From Methylocystaceae bacterium (GTDB lineage: Bacteria; Pseudomonadota; Alphaproteobacteria; Rhodospirillales; Terasakiellaceae), in NCBI GenBank assembly GCA_013373205.1, contig JABXIG010000005.1:62001-126000 (forward strand): a stretch of DNA of 64,000 nucleotides. Direction: 5' to 3'. Both the position numbers and the translations under genes were made by a program. Of this stretch, positions 1 through 10,700 are shown piece by piece. Numbering within the stretch: position 1 is the stretch's first letter; every line of letters begins with the position of its first letter. Under the pieces are notes generated by a model, which did no database searches, was not told the DNA's origin, and saw only the letters and a program-made list of their open reading frames with translations.

Positions 1-649
1 TTTTATTTTCGTACCAGAAACATTATCCCCCTCAAGGCGCACACCACTAAAACCCGGTTTCTTGTTATATGCGACAAAACAGGTGCTCACTCACAGAATA
101 GCCATGGGCTATGTATTAAGTGCAAGTTTAGGCTTTGCAGGCATGTTTGCCTATATCAGTGCAACGCCTTTTATTTACATGAATATTTTTGGTGTCAGCC
201 CCAGCGGTTATGCGCTTTTCTTTGCAGCCAACATTGTCTCTATGGCGTGCTTTTCCGCCCTCAACCGACGCATTGCACATAAATTTGCGCTTGAACGTTT
301 AATGACGTTCCTTATTTGGGGCTTGATTTTAAGCGCCACCATCATGCTCATCAATGTCCTGACAGACTTTGGCGGGGTTTGGGGATTGGCTGTTCCGCTA
401 TTTTTCTTTGTTGGTTGTCTCAGCCCCATGGCTGCAAATGGGATCTCCGGGACATTGCATCCATTTGGTCAGTTTGCCGGGACCGCATCTTCCGTCTTTG
501 GGTTATTTCAGTTTGGAATTGGCAGTCTGGCTGGTTATGTGGTCTCGCTATTAAATGACGCCACAGCGCAGCCATTGGCATATACGGTCATGGGTTGTGC
601 GCTTTTGTCCTTTTCTATTTTTAAAATTAGCCAACGAACCAGCAGCTAA
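1..649 (+). CDS. Bcr/CflA-type MFS drug exporter, C-terminal part (5' truncated by window edge)
   Basis: The frame is open from base 2, so the gene begins upstream of the window; the TTG at 62 is internal. The visible part holds an ETL motif followed by an Arg-rich cytoplasmic loop, typical of the middle of Bcr/CflA proteins. After it come about five hydrophobic segments with the family-like FAGMFAYISATPF stretch. Such proteins are 12-helix inner-membrane proton antiporters that export drugs or small metabolites; the substrate here cannot be told. It ends just before a strong bidirectional terminator shared with the convergent RND pump. Family assignment is fairly sure, function is inferred. 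Confidence 0.85.
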   Translation, partial: FIFVPETLSPSRRTPLKPGFLLYATKQVLTHRIAMGYVLSASLGFAGMFAYISATPFIYMNIFGVSPSGYALFFAANIVSMACFSALNRRIAHKFALERLMTFLIWGLILSATIMLINVLTDFGGVWGLAVPLFFFVGCLSPMAANGISGTLHPFGQFAGTASSVFGLFQFGIGSLAGYVVSLLNDATAQPLAYTVMGCALLSFSIFKISQRTSS

Positions 650-650
650 C

Positions 651-692
651 AAAAAAGCCGACCCCCTGAAGATGCGGGGATCGGCTTTTTTT
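651..692. terminator. Bidirectional intrinsic terminator
   Basis: A hairpin with arms AAAAGCCGA-CCCC and GGGG-A-TCGGCTTTT is flanked by an A-run on the left and a T-run on the right. It therefore reads as a terminator on both strands, between the convergent MFS and RND genes. Confidence 0.85.
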
Positions 693-707
693 AAAGTGTC
701 TTAGACT

Positions 708-3700
708 TTAATCTACTATCGGTTTCTTGCGTTTAAACAAGCCAATAATCAAGACAAAGAACAGGGGCACGAAGAAAATCGCCAGAACAGTTGCGGCAAT
801 CATCCCCCCCATCACCCCGGTTCCCACCGCAATACGTGCCCCGGCACCTGCACCGGAACTAATTGCTAGCGGCAGTACCCCAAGGGTAAAGGCCATGGAT
901 GTCATAACGATGGGGCGTAGGCGTTGACGTGCGGCTTCCACCGTGGCTTCCACCATGTCCATCCCCTGATCGTACAGGTCACGGGCAAATTCCACGATCA
1001 GAATCGCGTTTTTCGCTGACAGACCAATGGTCGTCAAAATCGCAACCTGGAAGTAAACGTCACCGGGAAGACCGCGCAACATCACGGCAATCACCGCGCC
1101 CAAGACCCCCAGCGGTACCACCATCATGACCGAAACCGGAATGGTCCAGCTTTCATAAAGAGCGGCCAGACACAGGAAGATTACAACCATGGACAATGCG
1201 TAAAGGGCGGGACCTTGTTCACCAGCTTCGCGTTCTTCGTAAGAAACGCCCTGCCAACGCAAGCCCACACCACCGGGTAGCTGCTTGACCAGTTCTTCCA
1301 TCACCAGCATCGCTTCACCAGAAGAAACACCCGGTGCTGCTTGACCTTGGATATTCAGGGACGACAGACTGTTAAACCGTTCCAGACGCGGGGAACCAAA
1401 GTTCCATTCGGTCGAGGTAAAGGCCGAAATTGGCACCATTTCATCCAGATTGTTTCGCACGTACCAATAGTTCAAATCTTCCGGCATCATGCGATAGGGT
1501 GCATCAGCCTGAACATAAACTTTCTTGGTGCGACCTTTTTCAATAAAGTCGTTGACGTAACTGGACCCCCAAGCCGTTGCAAGTGTGCGGTTAATGGTTG
1601 TCAAGTCCACACCCAACGCACTGGCTTTTTCCTGGTCGATATTGATATTGAATTGGGGCATGTCATTCAGGCCATTAGGGCGAACACCGACCACACGTGG
1701 GTCTTGTGCTGCCATACCCAACAACTGATTACGCGCTGCAACCAACGCATCATGACCAACACCAGTTTGATCCACCAATTGTAAATCAAAACCTGTTGCA
1801 CTGCCCAATTCGATGATTGCTGGAGGGGCAAAAGCAAATACCATCGCTTCTTTGATATGGGCAAAAGCACCATAAGCCCGCCCGATCACAGCCTTAACTG
1901 ATTGATCTGGGCGTTCACGTTCGGACCAGTCTTTCAAGTTAATAAAGGCAATACCAGCGTTTTGACCACTCCCGGCAAAGGAGAACCCGGCAACGGTAAA
2001 CAGGCCATTGACGTTTTCTTTTTCATTTTCAAGGAAATGGTTCTCAATTTTTTGCAAAACCTCGACCGTACGTTCTTGTGACGCCCCGGCAGGCAATTGC
2101 ACCATAGAGAAGAAAATCCCCTGGTCTTCATCCGGCAAAAAGGCGCCGGGTAAGCGGAAAAATAAGAGCCCCATAACGGCAACAAGCGCAACATAGATAC
2201 CCAAGAAACGCCAACGTCTACTTGTTACATAGCTTACGCTGCTTTGATAAAAATTATTTGTTTTATCAAAGCCACGGTTAAACCAGCCAAAGAAGCCGCG
2301 CTTGCTGTACGGGTCATGGTCGATTTGTTTCAACATGGTCGCACAAAGTGCGGGTGTCAAAACGATCGCCACAACAACAGACAGAACCATGGAAGACACA
2401 ATGGTAATAGAGAATTGACGATAAATTGACCCGGTAGATCCGGCAAAAAACGCCATCGGCACAAATACCGCAGACAAAACGAGGGCAATACCGATCAAGG
2501 CCCCCGTAATCTGATCCATGGATTTACGCGTGGCTTCACGCGGGGAAAGCTTGTCTTCATGCATCACACGTTCGACGTTTTCCACCACAACGATGGCGTC
2601 ATCTACCAACAGACCAATCGCCAGCACCATACCGAACATGGTCAAGGTGTTAATCGAATAGCCAAAAGCCGATAAAATCCCGAAGGTTCCGAGCAAAACA
2701 ACAGGAACCGCAATCGTCGGGATCAAAGTTGCCCGCCAGTTCTGCAAGAACAGGAACATCACCAGGAACACAAGAACGATGGCTTCAAACAGGGTGTTCA
2801 CCACTTCCTGGATAGATACTTTTACAAAAGGCGTTGTATCGTAAGGATAAACCACTTCCAATCCCGGTGGGAACAGGCCTTGCAAATCGGCAAGACGTTC
2901 ACGCACAGCATTGGCGGTATCCAATGCGTTTGCGCCCGTCGCAAGGTTAATCCCCACACCAGCAGCATCCATCCCGTTATAACGGGCAACAACACTGTAA
3001 TTTTCTGCCCCGATTTCGATACGTGCAACATCACCCAGGCGAACTTGCGAGCCGTCGGTATTCACACGCAGCAAAATATTGGCAAATTCCGGCACGGTTT
3101 GCAGTTTACTTTGGGCCGTAATAGTCGCATTGATCTGCTGACCTTCAATAGATGGCGCACCACCAATTTGACCAGCTGTAATTTCCGTATTCTGCGCTGT
3201 GATCGCTTGGGTCACATCGGATACGGTCATGTTGAAACTGATCAGTTTATGTGGGTCGAGCCAGATACGCATTGCATGTTTGGCACCAAACACCCGCACG
3301 TTACCAACACCAGAAGTACGCGCAATAGGGTCACGAATAGTGCCATAGATAAAGTCAGCGATATCTTTACGTTCCATGCTGCCGTCTTTGGACACAAAGC
3401 CGACAACCATCAGGAAAGATCCACTGGATTTTGTCACCACGACCCCTTGTTGCTGCACTTCTGTCGGCAACAAGGCAAGCGCTGACTGCATTTTATTTTG
3501 CACCTGAACTTGGGCAATATCAGGGTCAGCTTCGGGTTCAAATGTCAACTTGATTTCAACTGAGCCATTGGATTGGCTGGTTGAAGAAATGTAACGCAAA
3601 TAATCCAGACCATTCATCTGTTCTTCGATGATTTGTGTGACGGTATCTTCAACCGTTTTCGCAGATGCACCGGGATAAGTGGTTTGGATGCTCACCGATG

Positions 3701-3821
3701 GTGGCGCAATGGAAGGATATTGTTCGATGGGAAGCTGAAAGATGGACAACCCCCCTGCCAGCATGATCACAAGCGCGATCACCCAAGCAAAGACCGGACG
3801 GTCAATAAAAAACTTTGCCAT
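708..3821 (-). CDS. RND (HAE1/AcrB-type) multidrug efflux permease
   Basis: This 1037-residue inner-membrane proton/drug antiporter has the length usual for AcrB/MexB. It starts with the family N-terminus [18 protein letters not shown] (first membrane helix). The TM4 proton-relay signature [18 protein letters not shown] carries the paired aspartates, and two large periplasmic loops and a second set of helices follow. It is the second gene of an operon, nine bases after the adaptor gene. It should pair with that adaptor and with an outer-membrane TolC-like channel not seen in this window. No TetR-type repressor is adjacent. Substrates are unknown. Confidence 0.96.
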   Translation of the reverse strand: MAKFFIDRPVFAWVIALVIMLAGGLSIFQLPIEQYPSIAPPSVSIQTTYPGASAKTVEDTVTQIIEEQMNGLDYLRYISSTSQSNGSVEIKLTFEPEADPDIAQVQVQNKMQSALALLPTEVQQQGVVVTKSSGSFLMVVGFVSKDGSMERKDIADFIYGTIRDPIARTSGVGNVRVFGAKHAMRIWLDPHKLISFNMTVSDVTQAITAQNTEITAGQIGGAPSIEGQQINATITAQSKLQTVPEFANILLRVNTDGSQVRLGDVARIEIGAENYSVVARYNGMDAAGVGINLATGANALDTANAVRERLADLQGLFPPGLEVVYPYDTTPFVKVSIQEVVNTLFEAIVLVFLVMFLFLQNWRATLIPTIAVPVVLLGTFGILSAFGYSINTLTMFGMVLAIGLLVDDAIVVVENVERVMHEDKLSPREATRKSMDQITGALIGIALVLSAVFVPMAFFAGSTGSIYRQFSITIVSSMVLSVVVAIVLTPALCATMLKQIDHDPYSKRGFFGWFNRGFDKTNNFYQSSVSYVTSRRWRFLGIYVALVAVMGLLFFRLPGAFLPDEDQGIFFSMVQLPAGASQERTVEVLQKIENHFLENEKENVNGLFTVAGFSFAGSGQNAGIAFINLKDWSERERPDQSVKAVIGRAYGAFAHIKEAMVFAFAPPAIIELGSATGFDLQLVDQTGVGHDALVAARNQLLGMAAQDPRVVGVRPNGLNDMPQFNINIDQEKASALGVDLTTINRTLATAWGSSYVNDFIEKGRTKKVYVQADAPYRMMPEDLNYWYVRNNLDEMVPISAFTSTEWNFGSPRLERFNSLSSLNIQGQAAPGVSSGEAMLVMEELVKQLPGGVGLRWQGVSYEEREAGEQGPALYALSMVVIFLCLAALYESWTIPVSVMMVVPLGVLGAVIAVMLRGLPGDVYFQVAILTTIGLSAKNAILIVEFARDLYDQGMDMVEATVEAARQRLRPIVMTSMAFTLGVLPLAISSGAGAGARIAVGTGVMGGMIAATVLAIFFVPLFFVLIIGLFKRKKPIVD

Positions 3822-3830
3822 AATGACCTC

Positions 3831-5000
3831 TTACTTCTCAGCCGTAGCCGTTTCTAGGGGCTGAGCCGCAACCGGGCTGCCTGGTCCGATGCGTTGCAGA
3901 CCATCCACGATCAGTTGATCGCCTTCTTTTAGACCTGCTGTGACGATCCAATTGCCCGCTTGAGCCTGTTCAATCACAATGTCTTTAATGGCCACTTTAC
4001 CTTCTTCAACAACATACACATAAGCCGACCCATCCGGGCGGCGCATAGTAGCTTTTTGCGGAACGGCAATCGCACCCTCCAATTCACCCTGATTAACCAG
4101 ACCACGCACGAACATACCGGGCAGAAGGTCATGATTTGGATTTGGGAAAACAGCGCGTAAACGCACGGTCCCGGTGGTTTCATTGACGGTCACATCAGAA
4201 AATTTCAATACACCTTTGTGGTTATATTGTTCGCCTGTCGCATCCATAATCAAGGAAACTTCGATCTCGCCTTCTTTCAGGCCTTGAACACGGCCCGATT
4301 GAACGGCTTGCTTGATTTTTAACAAACGTCCACCGGCTTGGGTCACGTCAACATAGATGGGATCAAGCTGGGTAATGGTCGTCATTGCCAGAGTCTGACT
4401 TGTCGTCACCAGCGAGCCTTCATTATATTCGGACGTGCCGATTTTCCCAGTGATCTTAGCAACCACTGTGGTGTAGTTCATGTTAATCTCTGCCTGATCG
4501 ACCTTGGCACGTGCTTCTGCCACTGCTGCAAGCGCCTGAGCATAATCAGCCACAGCATTATCATAATTCTGCTGACTGGAAGCTTGCGTCTTAATTAGCT
4601 TTTTATAACGATCACGCGTTTTTTGAGCATAATTAAGGTTAGCCTGTTCGCTTGCCAGCTCGGCTTTTGCCGCATCCAATGATGCTTTATAAACGGCCTG
4701 ATCAATTTGATAGAGAGGTTGGCCCTGTTCAACCAGCGCGCCTTCTTCAAATGTTCGTTTTTCGATGATACCATCGACTTGTGGACGCACATCGATTTCG
4801 CGAAAAGCCACCGTACGACCCGGCATTTCTTCAATCAGGTTGATCGTTTCTGTTTTTAACACAACAGTATTTACAGGGGTTGCCTGCGGTTTTTGCGGGG
4901 CCTGGGCGGCGGACCCGGCCGGTTGCTCTGAATCACAGGACACCAGCGCCAAGGCCAGAGTTGCAATACCCATTAATTTAAATGATGGCCGAATAGACAC
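3831..5000 (-). CDS. RND efflux periplasmic adaptor lipoprotein (AcrA/MexA-type)
   Basis: This 389-residue membrane-fusion protein links the RND permease to an outer-membrane channel. The N-terminus is a lipoprotein signal with lipobox LVSC at residues 19-22. A lipoyl-like domain follows (PGRTVAFREIDVRPQVDGII), then a coiled-coil hairpin rich in Ala and Gln, then the second lipoyl half and beta-barrel (VVAKITGKIGTSEYNEGSLV). Length and order match AcrA/MexA. It is the first gene of the pump operon and is transcribed away from ahpC across a 359-bp spacer. Confidence 0.95.
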   Translation of the reverse strand: MSIRPSFKLMGIATLALALVSCDSEQPAGSAAQAPQKPQATPVNTVVLKTETINLIEEMPGRTVAFREIDVRPQVDGIIEKRTFEEGALVEQGQPLYQIDQAVYKASLDAAKAELASEQANLNYAQKTRDRYKKLIKTQASSQQNYDNAVADYAQALAAVAEARAKVDQAEINMNYTTVVAKITGKIGTSEYNEGSLVTTSQTLAMTTITQLDPIYVDVTQAGGRLLKIKQAVQSGRVQGLKEGEIEVSLIMDATGEQYNHKGVLKFSDVTVNETTGTVRLRAVFPNPNHDLLPGMFVRGLVNQGELEGAIAVPQKATMRRPDGSAYVYVVEEGKVAIKDIVIEQAQAGNWIVTAGLKEGDQLIVDGLQRIGPGSPVAAQPLETATAEK

Positions 5001-5359
5001 GAGGCTATGCTCCTTAATTTTTATTATATGCGGCTATAAATAAAGAAAAATTCCCGCACCGAAAGATATGATACGGGACAAATTACATTAGAAATAGCCT
5101 TAAATTATGCACATGACTGTAAACTACGTCACAAAACAATATAATATCACAGACTGTAATTATAGATCACCACCCAACCAAATCAACGTCAAAGAAATAT
5201 GACACTTCATCATATCAAGCATGATCCGTCACCATCACAATAATAGTTAAAATTAATTATTTGTATAAAAATAATCAATTTCACACATCTCTCTTATCCT
5301 TCTATAACTCTTCTTATCGAACAACGAACCCTTGATGTTTCAAATTAAAGGAGGCCAAA
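5001..5359. promoter_or_regulatory. Divergent intergenic region between RND pump and ahpC
   Basis: This AT-rich 359-bp spacer must hold both divergent promoters. The octamer GACTGTAA occurs twice as a direct repeat (5115-5122 and 5152-5159), a possible regulator site. I could not identify a convincing OxyR box or a clean -35/-10 pair by eye. A strong Shine-Dalgarno, AAAGGAGG, lies just before the TTG start of ahpC. Confidence 0.5.
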
Positions 5360-5923
5360 TTGGCTTTGATCAACACAGAAATTAAACCTTTTTCCGCAAC
5401 TGCATTCAAAGACGGTGAATTCATTGAAGTCACAGATGAAAGCGTAAAAGGTAAATGGGCTGTTTTCTTCTTCTATCCTGCCGATTTCACCTTTGTCTGT
5501 CCTACTGAGCTGGGTGATCTGGCTGACCTTCATGAAGAATTCGCCAAACGCGATGTTGAAATTTACTCTGTTTCTACAGATACACATTTCTCACATAAAG
5601 CATGGCACGATTCTTCTGAAACCATCGGTAAGATCAAATACACCATGATCGGCGACCCAACAGGTCAACTGACAAACAACTTTGATGTTATGCGCCCGGG
5701 TGTTGGCCTTGCAGATCGCGGCACATTCCTGGTGGACCCGGACGGGATCATCCAAGCCATGGAAATTACAGCAGAAGGCATCGGTCGTGATGCTGAAAAC
5801 CTGCTCAACAAAGTCAAAGCAGCACAATATGTTCGCAACAATCCAGGCGAAGTATGCCCGGCAGCATGGAAAGAAGGCGAAGAAACACTGGCACCGTCTT
5901 TGGACCTTGTCGGTAAAATCTAA
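5360..5923 (+). CDS. ahpC: Alkyl hydroperoxide reductase subunit C (2-Cys peroxiredoxin)
   Basis: This 187-residue typical 2-Cys peroxiredoxin reduces H2O2 and organic peroxides in the cytoplasm. The peroxidatic Cys47 sits in FTFVCPTE and the resolving Cys166 in GEVCPA. Length and the C-terminal SLDLVGKI match E. coli AhpC closely. The start is TTG: homology begins [11 protein letters not shown] and AAAGGAGG lies four bases upstream, whereas no ATG fits. ahpF follows after 70 bp containing a hairpin. Confidence 0.97.
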   Translation: MALINTEIKPFSATAFKDGEFIEVTDESVKGKWAVFFFYPADFTFVCPTELGDLADLHEEFAKRDVEIYSVSTDTHFSHKAWHDSSETIGKIKYTMIGDPTGQLTNNFDVMRPGVGLADRGTFLVDPDGIIQAMEITAEGIGRDAENLLNKVKAAQYVRNNPGEVCPAAWKEGEETLAPSLDLVGKI

Positions 5924-5942
5924 GCTTTTTTGCGACTGAAAC

Positions 5943-5972
5943 AAGTGGGGCGCCTCAGCCCCACTTATCTTC
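5943..5972 (+). terminator. Intercistronic hairpin between ahpC and ahpF (attenuator or processing site)
   Basis: A perfect 9-bp stem, AAGTGGGGC/GCCCCACTT (5943-5951 and 5958-5966), has a 6-base loop and is followed by a weak pyrimidine run. It could reduce read-through or stabilise the upstream ahpC message, giving more AhpC than AhpF. This is inference from structure only. Confidence 0.55.
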
Positions 5973-5993
5973 TAAGAAAATGGAAATAATGTC

Positions 5994-7580
5994 ATGATTA
6001 CAAACGAAATACTGACAGCCCTCAAAGGCTATACAGAACAAATGAAAAAAAATGTCACTTTTGTTGTTCAGACAGGCGAACATACAAAAAGAAACGAACT
6101 TCTTAAGTTTCTGAACGATATTTCGAACGTATCTGACAAACTTGACGTCAAAGAAAGTGACCATATCGCTGACTTAAGAAGCCCGATCAGCTTTGCCTTG
6201 GAAGCCGATGGTGTGGATACAGGTATTCGCTTTTCCGGCATTCCCGGTGGTCATGAGTTCAATTCCCTGATCCTTGCCATGTTGCAGGCATCGGGTACAG
6301 AACTAAAACTTGACGATGGGCTTAAAGCGATGGTGGCTGCCATTGAAGAAAAGCTTCATTTTGAAGTCTTTATCAGCTTAAGCTGCCATAACTGCCCGGA
6401 AGTCGTGCAGGCTTTAAACCAGTTTGCCTTGCTTAACCCCAATATTTCCACGGAAATGATTGATGGCGGTTTGTTCCAGGACATCATTAAAGATCGTGAA
6501 ATTCAGGGCGTACCAAGCGTTTATCTTAACAGTAACGTTTTCGCCAATGGGAAAGTCGATGCCTCTGTCCTTGTTGAAAAACTGTTGGAGCGCAATCCAA
6601 ATCTTGCCAATGCAGCTGTCAGCGAAGAACTCCCCTTACAGGATGTGACCATCGTAGGTGGCGGTCCGGCAGGTGTAAGTGCTGCGATCTACAGTGCACG
6701 TAAAGGACTGGCCGTGACCATGATTGCCGACCGTATCGGCGGGCAGGTCAAAGACACCATGGATATCGAAAACCTGATCTCTGTCATCAAAACGACTGGA
6801 CCGGAACTTTCTGGTGCTTTACTGGCCCACATGAACCAATATGACGTGACACTGAAAGAACATCTCAAGGTGGACCGTATCGAACAGGGCTCGGTCAAAA
6901 AAGTCATCCTATCTTCTGGCGAAGTCATTAAAACCAAAACTGTTATTATTGCAACGGGTGCCAAATGGCGCGAACTGGGGGTTCCCGGTGAAAAAGAATA
7001 CATCGGTAATGGCGTCGCTTACTGCCCCCATTGTGATGGCCCGTTCTACAAAGGAAAAGACGTCGCCGTAATTGGCGGCGGAAACTCAGGCATCGAAGCT
7101 GCGCTTGATTTGGCAGGCATTGTCAAATCCGTGACCGTCTTTGAATTTATGCCGGAATTAAAAGCCGATAAAGTCCTTGTCGATAAAGCAGAAAGCAAAG
7201 ACAACATCACCATCCACAAAAATGTCGCCACAAAAGAAATTAAAGCGACAAATGGCAAAGTCAGCTCAATTGAATTTGAAGAGCGTGATGGTGGCAAAGT
7301 CCATGACTTGCCTTTAGATGGTGTCTTTGTCCAGATCGGTCTTGTTCCGAACAGCCAATTTGTCGAAGGTGTGGTTGAACGCAACCGCTTTGGTGAAATT
7401 ATCATTGACGAAAAATGCCAGACATCTGCCGATGGCATCTACGCCTGTGGTGATGTTACGACCGTACCTTACAAACAGATCATCATCTCGATGGGCGAAG
7501 GATCAAAAGCATCTTTATCGGCATTTGAATATCTGCTGACCCTTGAAGATGACGAAGACAATCAAGAACTTGTCGCCTAA
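5994..7580 (+). CDS. ahpF: Alkyl hydroperoxide reductase subunit F (NADH:peroxiredoxin reductase)
   Basis: This 528-residue flavoprotein passes electrons from NADH to AhpC. The N-terminal tandem thioredoxin fold carries CHNC (Cys131/Cys134). The FAD-binding motif GGGPAGVSAAIYSARKG starts near residue 220. The thioredoxin-reductase-type redox pair CPHC is at Cys344/Cys347, the NAD(P)H motif GGGNSGIEAA follows, and the C-terminal FAD motif reads GIYACGDV. Length and order equal E. coli AhpF. It shares an operon with ahpC and ends in a clear terminator. Confidence 0.97.
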   Translation: MITNEILTALKGYTEQMKKNVTFVVQTGEHTKRNELLKFLNDISNVSDKLDVKESDHIADLRSPISFALEADGVDTGIRFSGIPGGHEFNSLILAMLQASGTELKLDDGLKAMVAAIEEKLHFEVFISLSCHNCPEVVQALNQFALLNPNISTEMIDGGLFQDIIKDREIQGVPSVYLNSNVFANGKVDASVLVEKLLERNPNLANAAVSEELPLQDVTIVGGGPAGVSAAIYSARKGLAVTMIADRIGGQVKDTMDIENLISVIKTTGPELSGALLAHMNQYDVTLKEHLKVDRIEQGSVKKVILSSGEVIKTKTVIIATGAKWRELGVPGEKEYIGNGVAYCPHCDGPFYKGKDVAVIGGGNSGIEAALDLAGIVKSVTVFEFMPELKADKVLVDKAESKDNITIHKNVATKEIKATNGKVSSIEFEERDGGKVHDLPLDGVFVQIGLVPNSQFVEGVVERNRFGEIIIDEKCQTSADGIYACGDVTTVPYKQIIISMGEGSKASLSAFEYLLTLEDDEDNQELVA

Positions 7581-7605
7581 CAAACGCCTGCCCCTTTAAA
7601 CTTTA

Positions 7606-7640
7606 AAAGTCGGTTATGTGTTATAGCCGACTTTTTTTTG
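7606..7640 (+). terminator. Intrinsic terminator after ahpCF
   Basis: A hairpin with arms AAAGTCGGTTAT and ATAGCCGACTTT (one G-T wobble, three-base loop) is followed by a run of eight T. Confidence 0.88.
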
Positions 7641-7744
7641 CGTGCTTTATGCCAACACGCAAACGCCCCTTGCGTCATGAACAACCCATGTCATAATTAC
7701 CCACCTGATAAGACAGAACCCTCTGCTATATTTTGCGAAAAAAG

Positions 7745-10700
7745 ATGCGCGTCAAACAGCCTAAAGCACTTTCCATATACATGCTTGGCACAATGGACAT
7801 CCTTGTGGATGGACAGAGCATCACATCAACCCTGCAACAAAAAGCCCGTGCGGTCTTGGCCTACCTTGCTATCACACCGGGGGTCGCCCATTCTAGGCAT
7901 AAAATCGCTGAAATATTTTGGCCAAATTTATCGCGTCATGCTGCACGAAGCAACTTACGTCAGGTGGTGCTGCTTATCCAACGCAAACTCACGTTGGATG
8001 AAAGCGAACCCATTATAATTGCGAATAGGGAAAACCTTACATTTAACGCACACGCCAATAGTTTCCTTGATCTATCGCTTTTTTTAAGCGCGCTTCCCCA
8101 ATGTGATAAAATCAAAGATCCCTCACCCGCCTGCGGGTCCTGCCTTCACGATTTGGAAAGCATGGCCAGCGCATACGGTGGTGAGTTTCTGGAAGGTTTG
8201 GTCATTGAAAACGCTCCTGAGTTTGATGACTGGTTACGTGTGCAACGGGAATCCCTTCGCAGGCGTGCTGTTTTCATACTCGAACAACTGGTGGAATGTC
8301 ATAACAATCAGGGACAAAACAAAAATGCCGTGCATTTTGCTCTGCGCTTGTGTGACATCGATCCCTGGAACGAAGAAGCCCAGCGCCGCACCATGCTGCT
8401 TTTGGCCGCAAGCGGACAACGCGCAACAGCCATAGGACATTACGAAGCCTTAAGGAAATCCCTTCATCACGAATTAGGGGTGATGCCGGAAGATGAAACC
8501 CGCCAGTTAGCCGAACGTATTCAATCGGGAAATTTACGCAATACCGATAAGATATCACCGTCAGCCCTGTCCCCGGCATCACCGTCAATTGAATATCGGC
8601 AAATCTCGGTTGTTTGTATTGGCTTTACCCTGCAAAGCAAAGATATCGAAAAGTCTTTGGAACAATTGAATGAAGCCCGCAATTTCCATCATAGTATTCT
8701 AGCTTCATATGCCGGGCACGTGGTACGTAGCCATGACGGAACGCTTCTTGCCTACTTTGGTTACCCATACCCACGGGAAAACACCGCTCTACTCGCTGTT
8801 GAAGCCGCTATGAAAGCTTCAAAATCACAGATGAACGAACTGACTGCGCACATTGGTGTTCATACAGGATTGGTAATCGTCGGTGATGACCCGCGTCTTC
8901 CTGACCCGTTGGGCCGTGTCACAGCTTTAACTCAGACCTTACAATCCAGTGCCCTATCTAATGATATTTTAATAAGCTCAGAAACTCATAAGCTGGTCGA
9001 AGGCTACTTTCTAGCAGAGCCAACAAATTTAATAAGCAGCGACCTTAAGGCATTTCGCATATTGGCCCCCAGTGGTGCAAAAAACCGTCTACAGGCACAA
9101 TCCGATTTAACGCCCCTCTTTGGACGGAAAAACGAGATCAAGGTCTTAAAATCATCATGGCGCGATGCCATGACTGCCAGAGCCAGCGCTGTTCTGCTTT
9201 GCGGTGATCCCGGCATTGGGAAATCACGTTTAGTTCATACCTTACGTCAGAATGAGCTTTCCCCTCATACACGGGTTATAGAGCTTCAATGCGCGCAGGA
9301 ATACAAACATTCCCCCCTTCAGCCCCTCCTTACCTTGCTGGAAAACATTTTAGGTTTCCACTCAGAAGACACCGCCCAGCACCGTTTTCAAGTTATTGTA
9401 GATCATTTAGAAAAAGCCATACCAAACAAGGCAAAAGAAGCAATCCCCTTATTAGCAGGACTCTTATCCCTGCCCATAATTGAACCTTACCAGTCTTCAG
9501 GCGCATCGCCACACCATCAACGTGAACAAATACTGGACCTTTTGCTGGTCTACTGGCTGGATTATGTCGCACAAGCGCCCACTTTGCTTATTATTGAAGA
9601 TTTACACTGGATTGACCCGACATCATTGGAATTGATCGGCCGCTTACTCAGAAATCAACGTCAATCAAGCTACATGATCATTATGACGGCTCGTCCTGAG
9701 TTCACCCCGCCATGGACAGAAAACCTTTTTCTTTCGATGACAATATCGCCGCTGTCAGACGATGAAGTCCGTGCCATGATCTTATCGTCAGATCAAAGCC
9801 TAAACGAAAATGTCATTCGTCAAATCATTCGTCACGCAGATGGCGTCCCACTTTTTGCAGAAGAATTGATAACCTGTGGCACAACAACCCCAGAACAGGA
9901 CTTTAACGTTCCCCCAGCCTTAAGAGATTTGCTGGCCGTTCGTTTGGACGCTTTAGGAAAGACCAAACAGATTGCACAAACTGCGGCTGTTATCGGACGG
10001 ACCGTATCTTTACCTCTGCTGGAAAAAGTCACAGGCCTTGAAAAAGAAAGTCTGGATTTGGCCTTGAGACAACTGGAACAAAGCGGCATTGCCCAAATTC
10101 AATCAAACACCACACTTCAATTTCGCCATGCCCTTTTTAAAGATGGTGCCTACAACGTCTTAGCGCGCAAAGATCGTGTCGCAATCCACCGCAGTGTCGC
10201 TCAAACCATCGAAGATCGTTTTTCAAAGATAGCCGACAGCCGACCTGAGCTCTTGGCCCAACATTGGACACAGGGCGAAGAATTTGAACATGGCGTTTCC
10301 TATTGGATCAGAGCAGGTAAACTTGCCATGCGGCAAAACGCCATAGAAGAAGCGATCAGTCATTACCGTTCAGGTCTGGACGCTTTACAACAATTGCCAC
10401 AAACACAATCGCGAACAGATATGGAATTTGCGCTTCATGTGGGTCTAGGAACCGCTTGTTACGCCGTTGAAGGTTATGCCTCAACACAGGGGGCTGCATC
10501 CTTTGAAAACGCTTTAGCTTTAATGTCTGACACCAAAGGAAATGTTGAAACTTTTAAGGCATTATGGGGGTTATGGGCGGGCCACAGTTCGCATTCGGAT
10601 TGGCGGGCCTCTTTAGTGCTTACGCAGCGTCTGGGCGTTATGGCTCCCGAAATCACCGATCCTATCTTTCAGCAGCAAGCCGCCTTTGCAGCGGGAAACA

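Noticed and set aside
5001-5359. OxyR binding site upstream of ahpC
   Set aside because: No arrangement of ATAG/CTAT half-sites with the required spacing could be found by eye.
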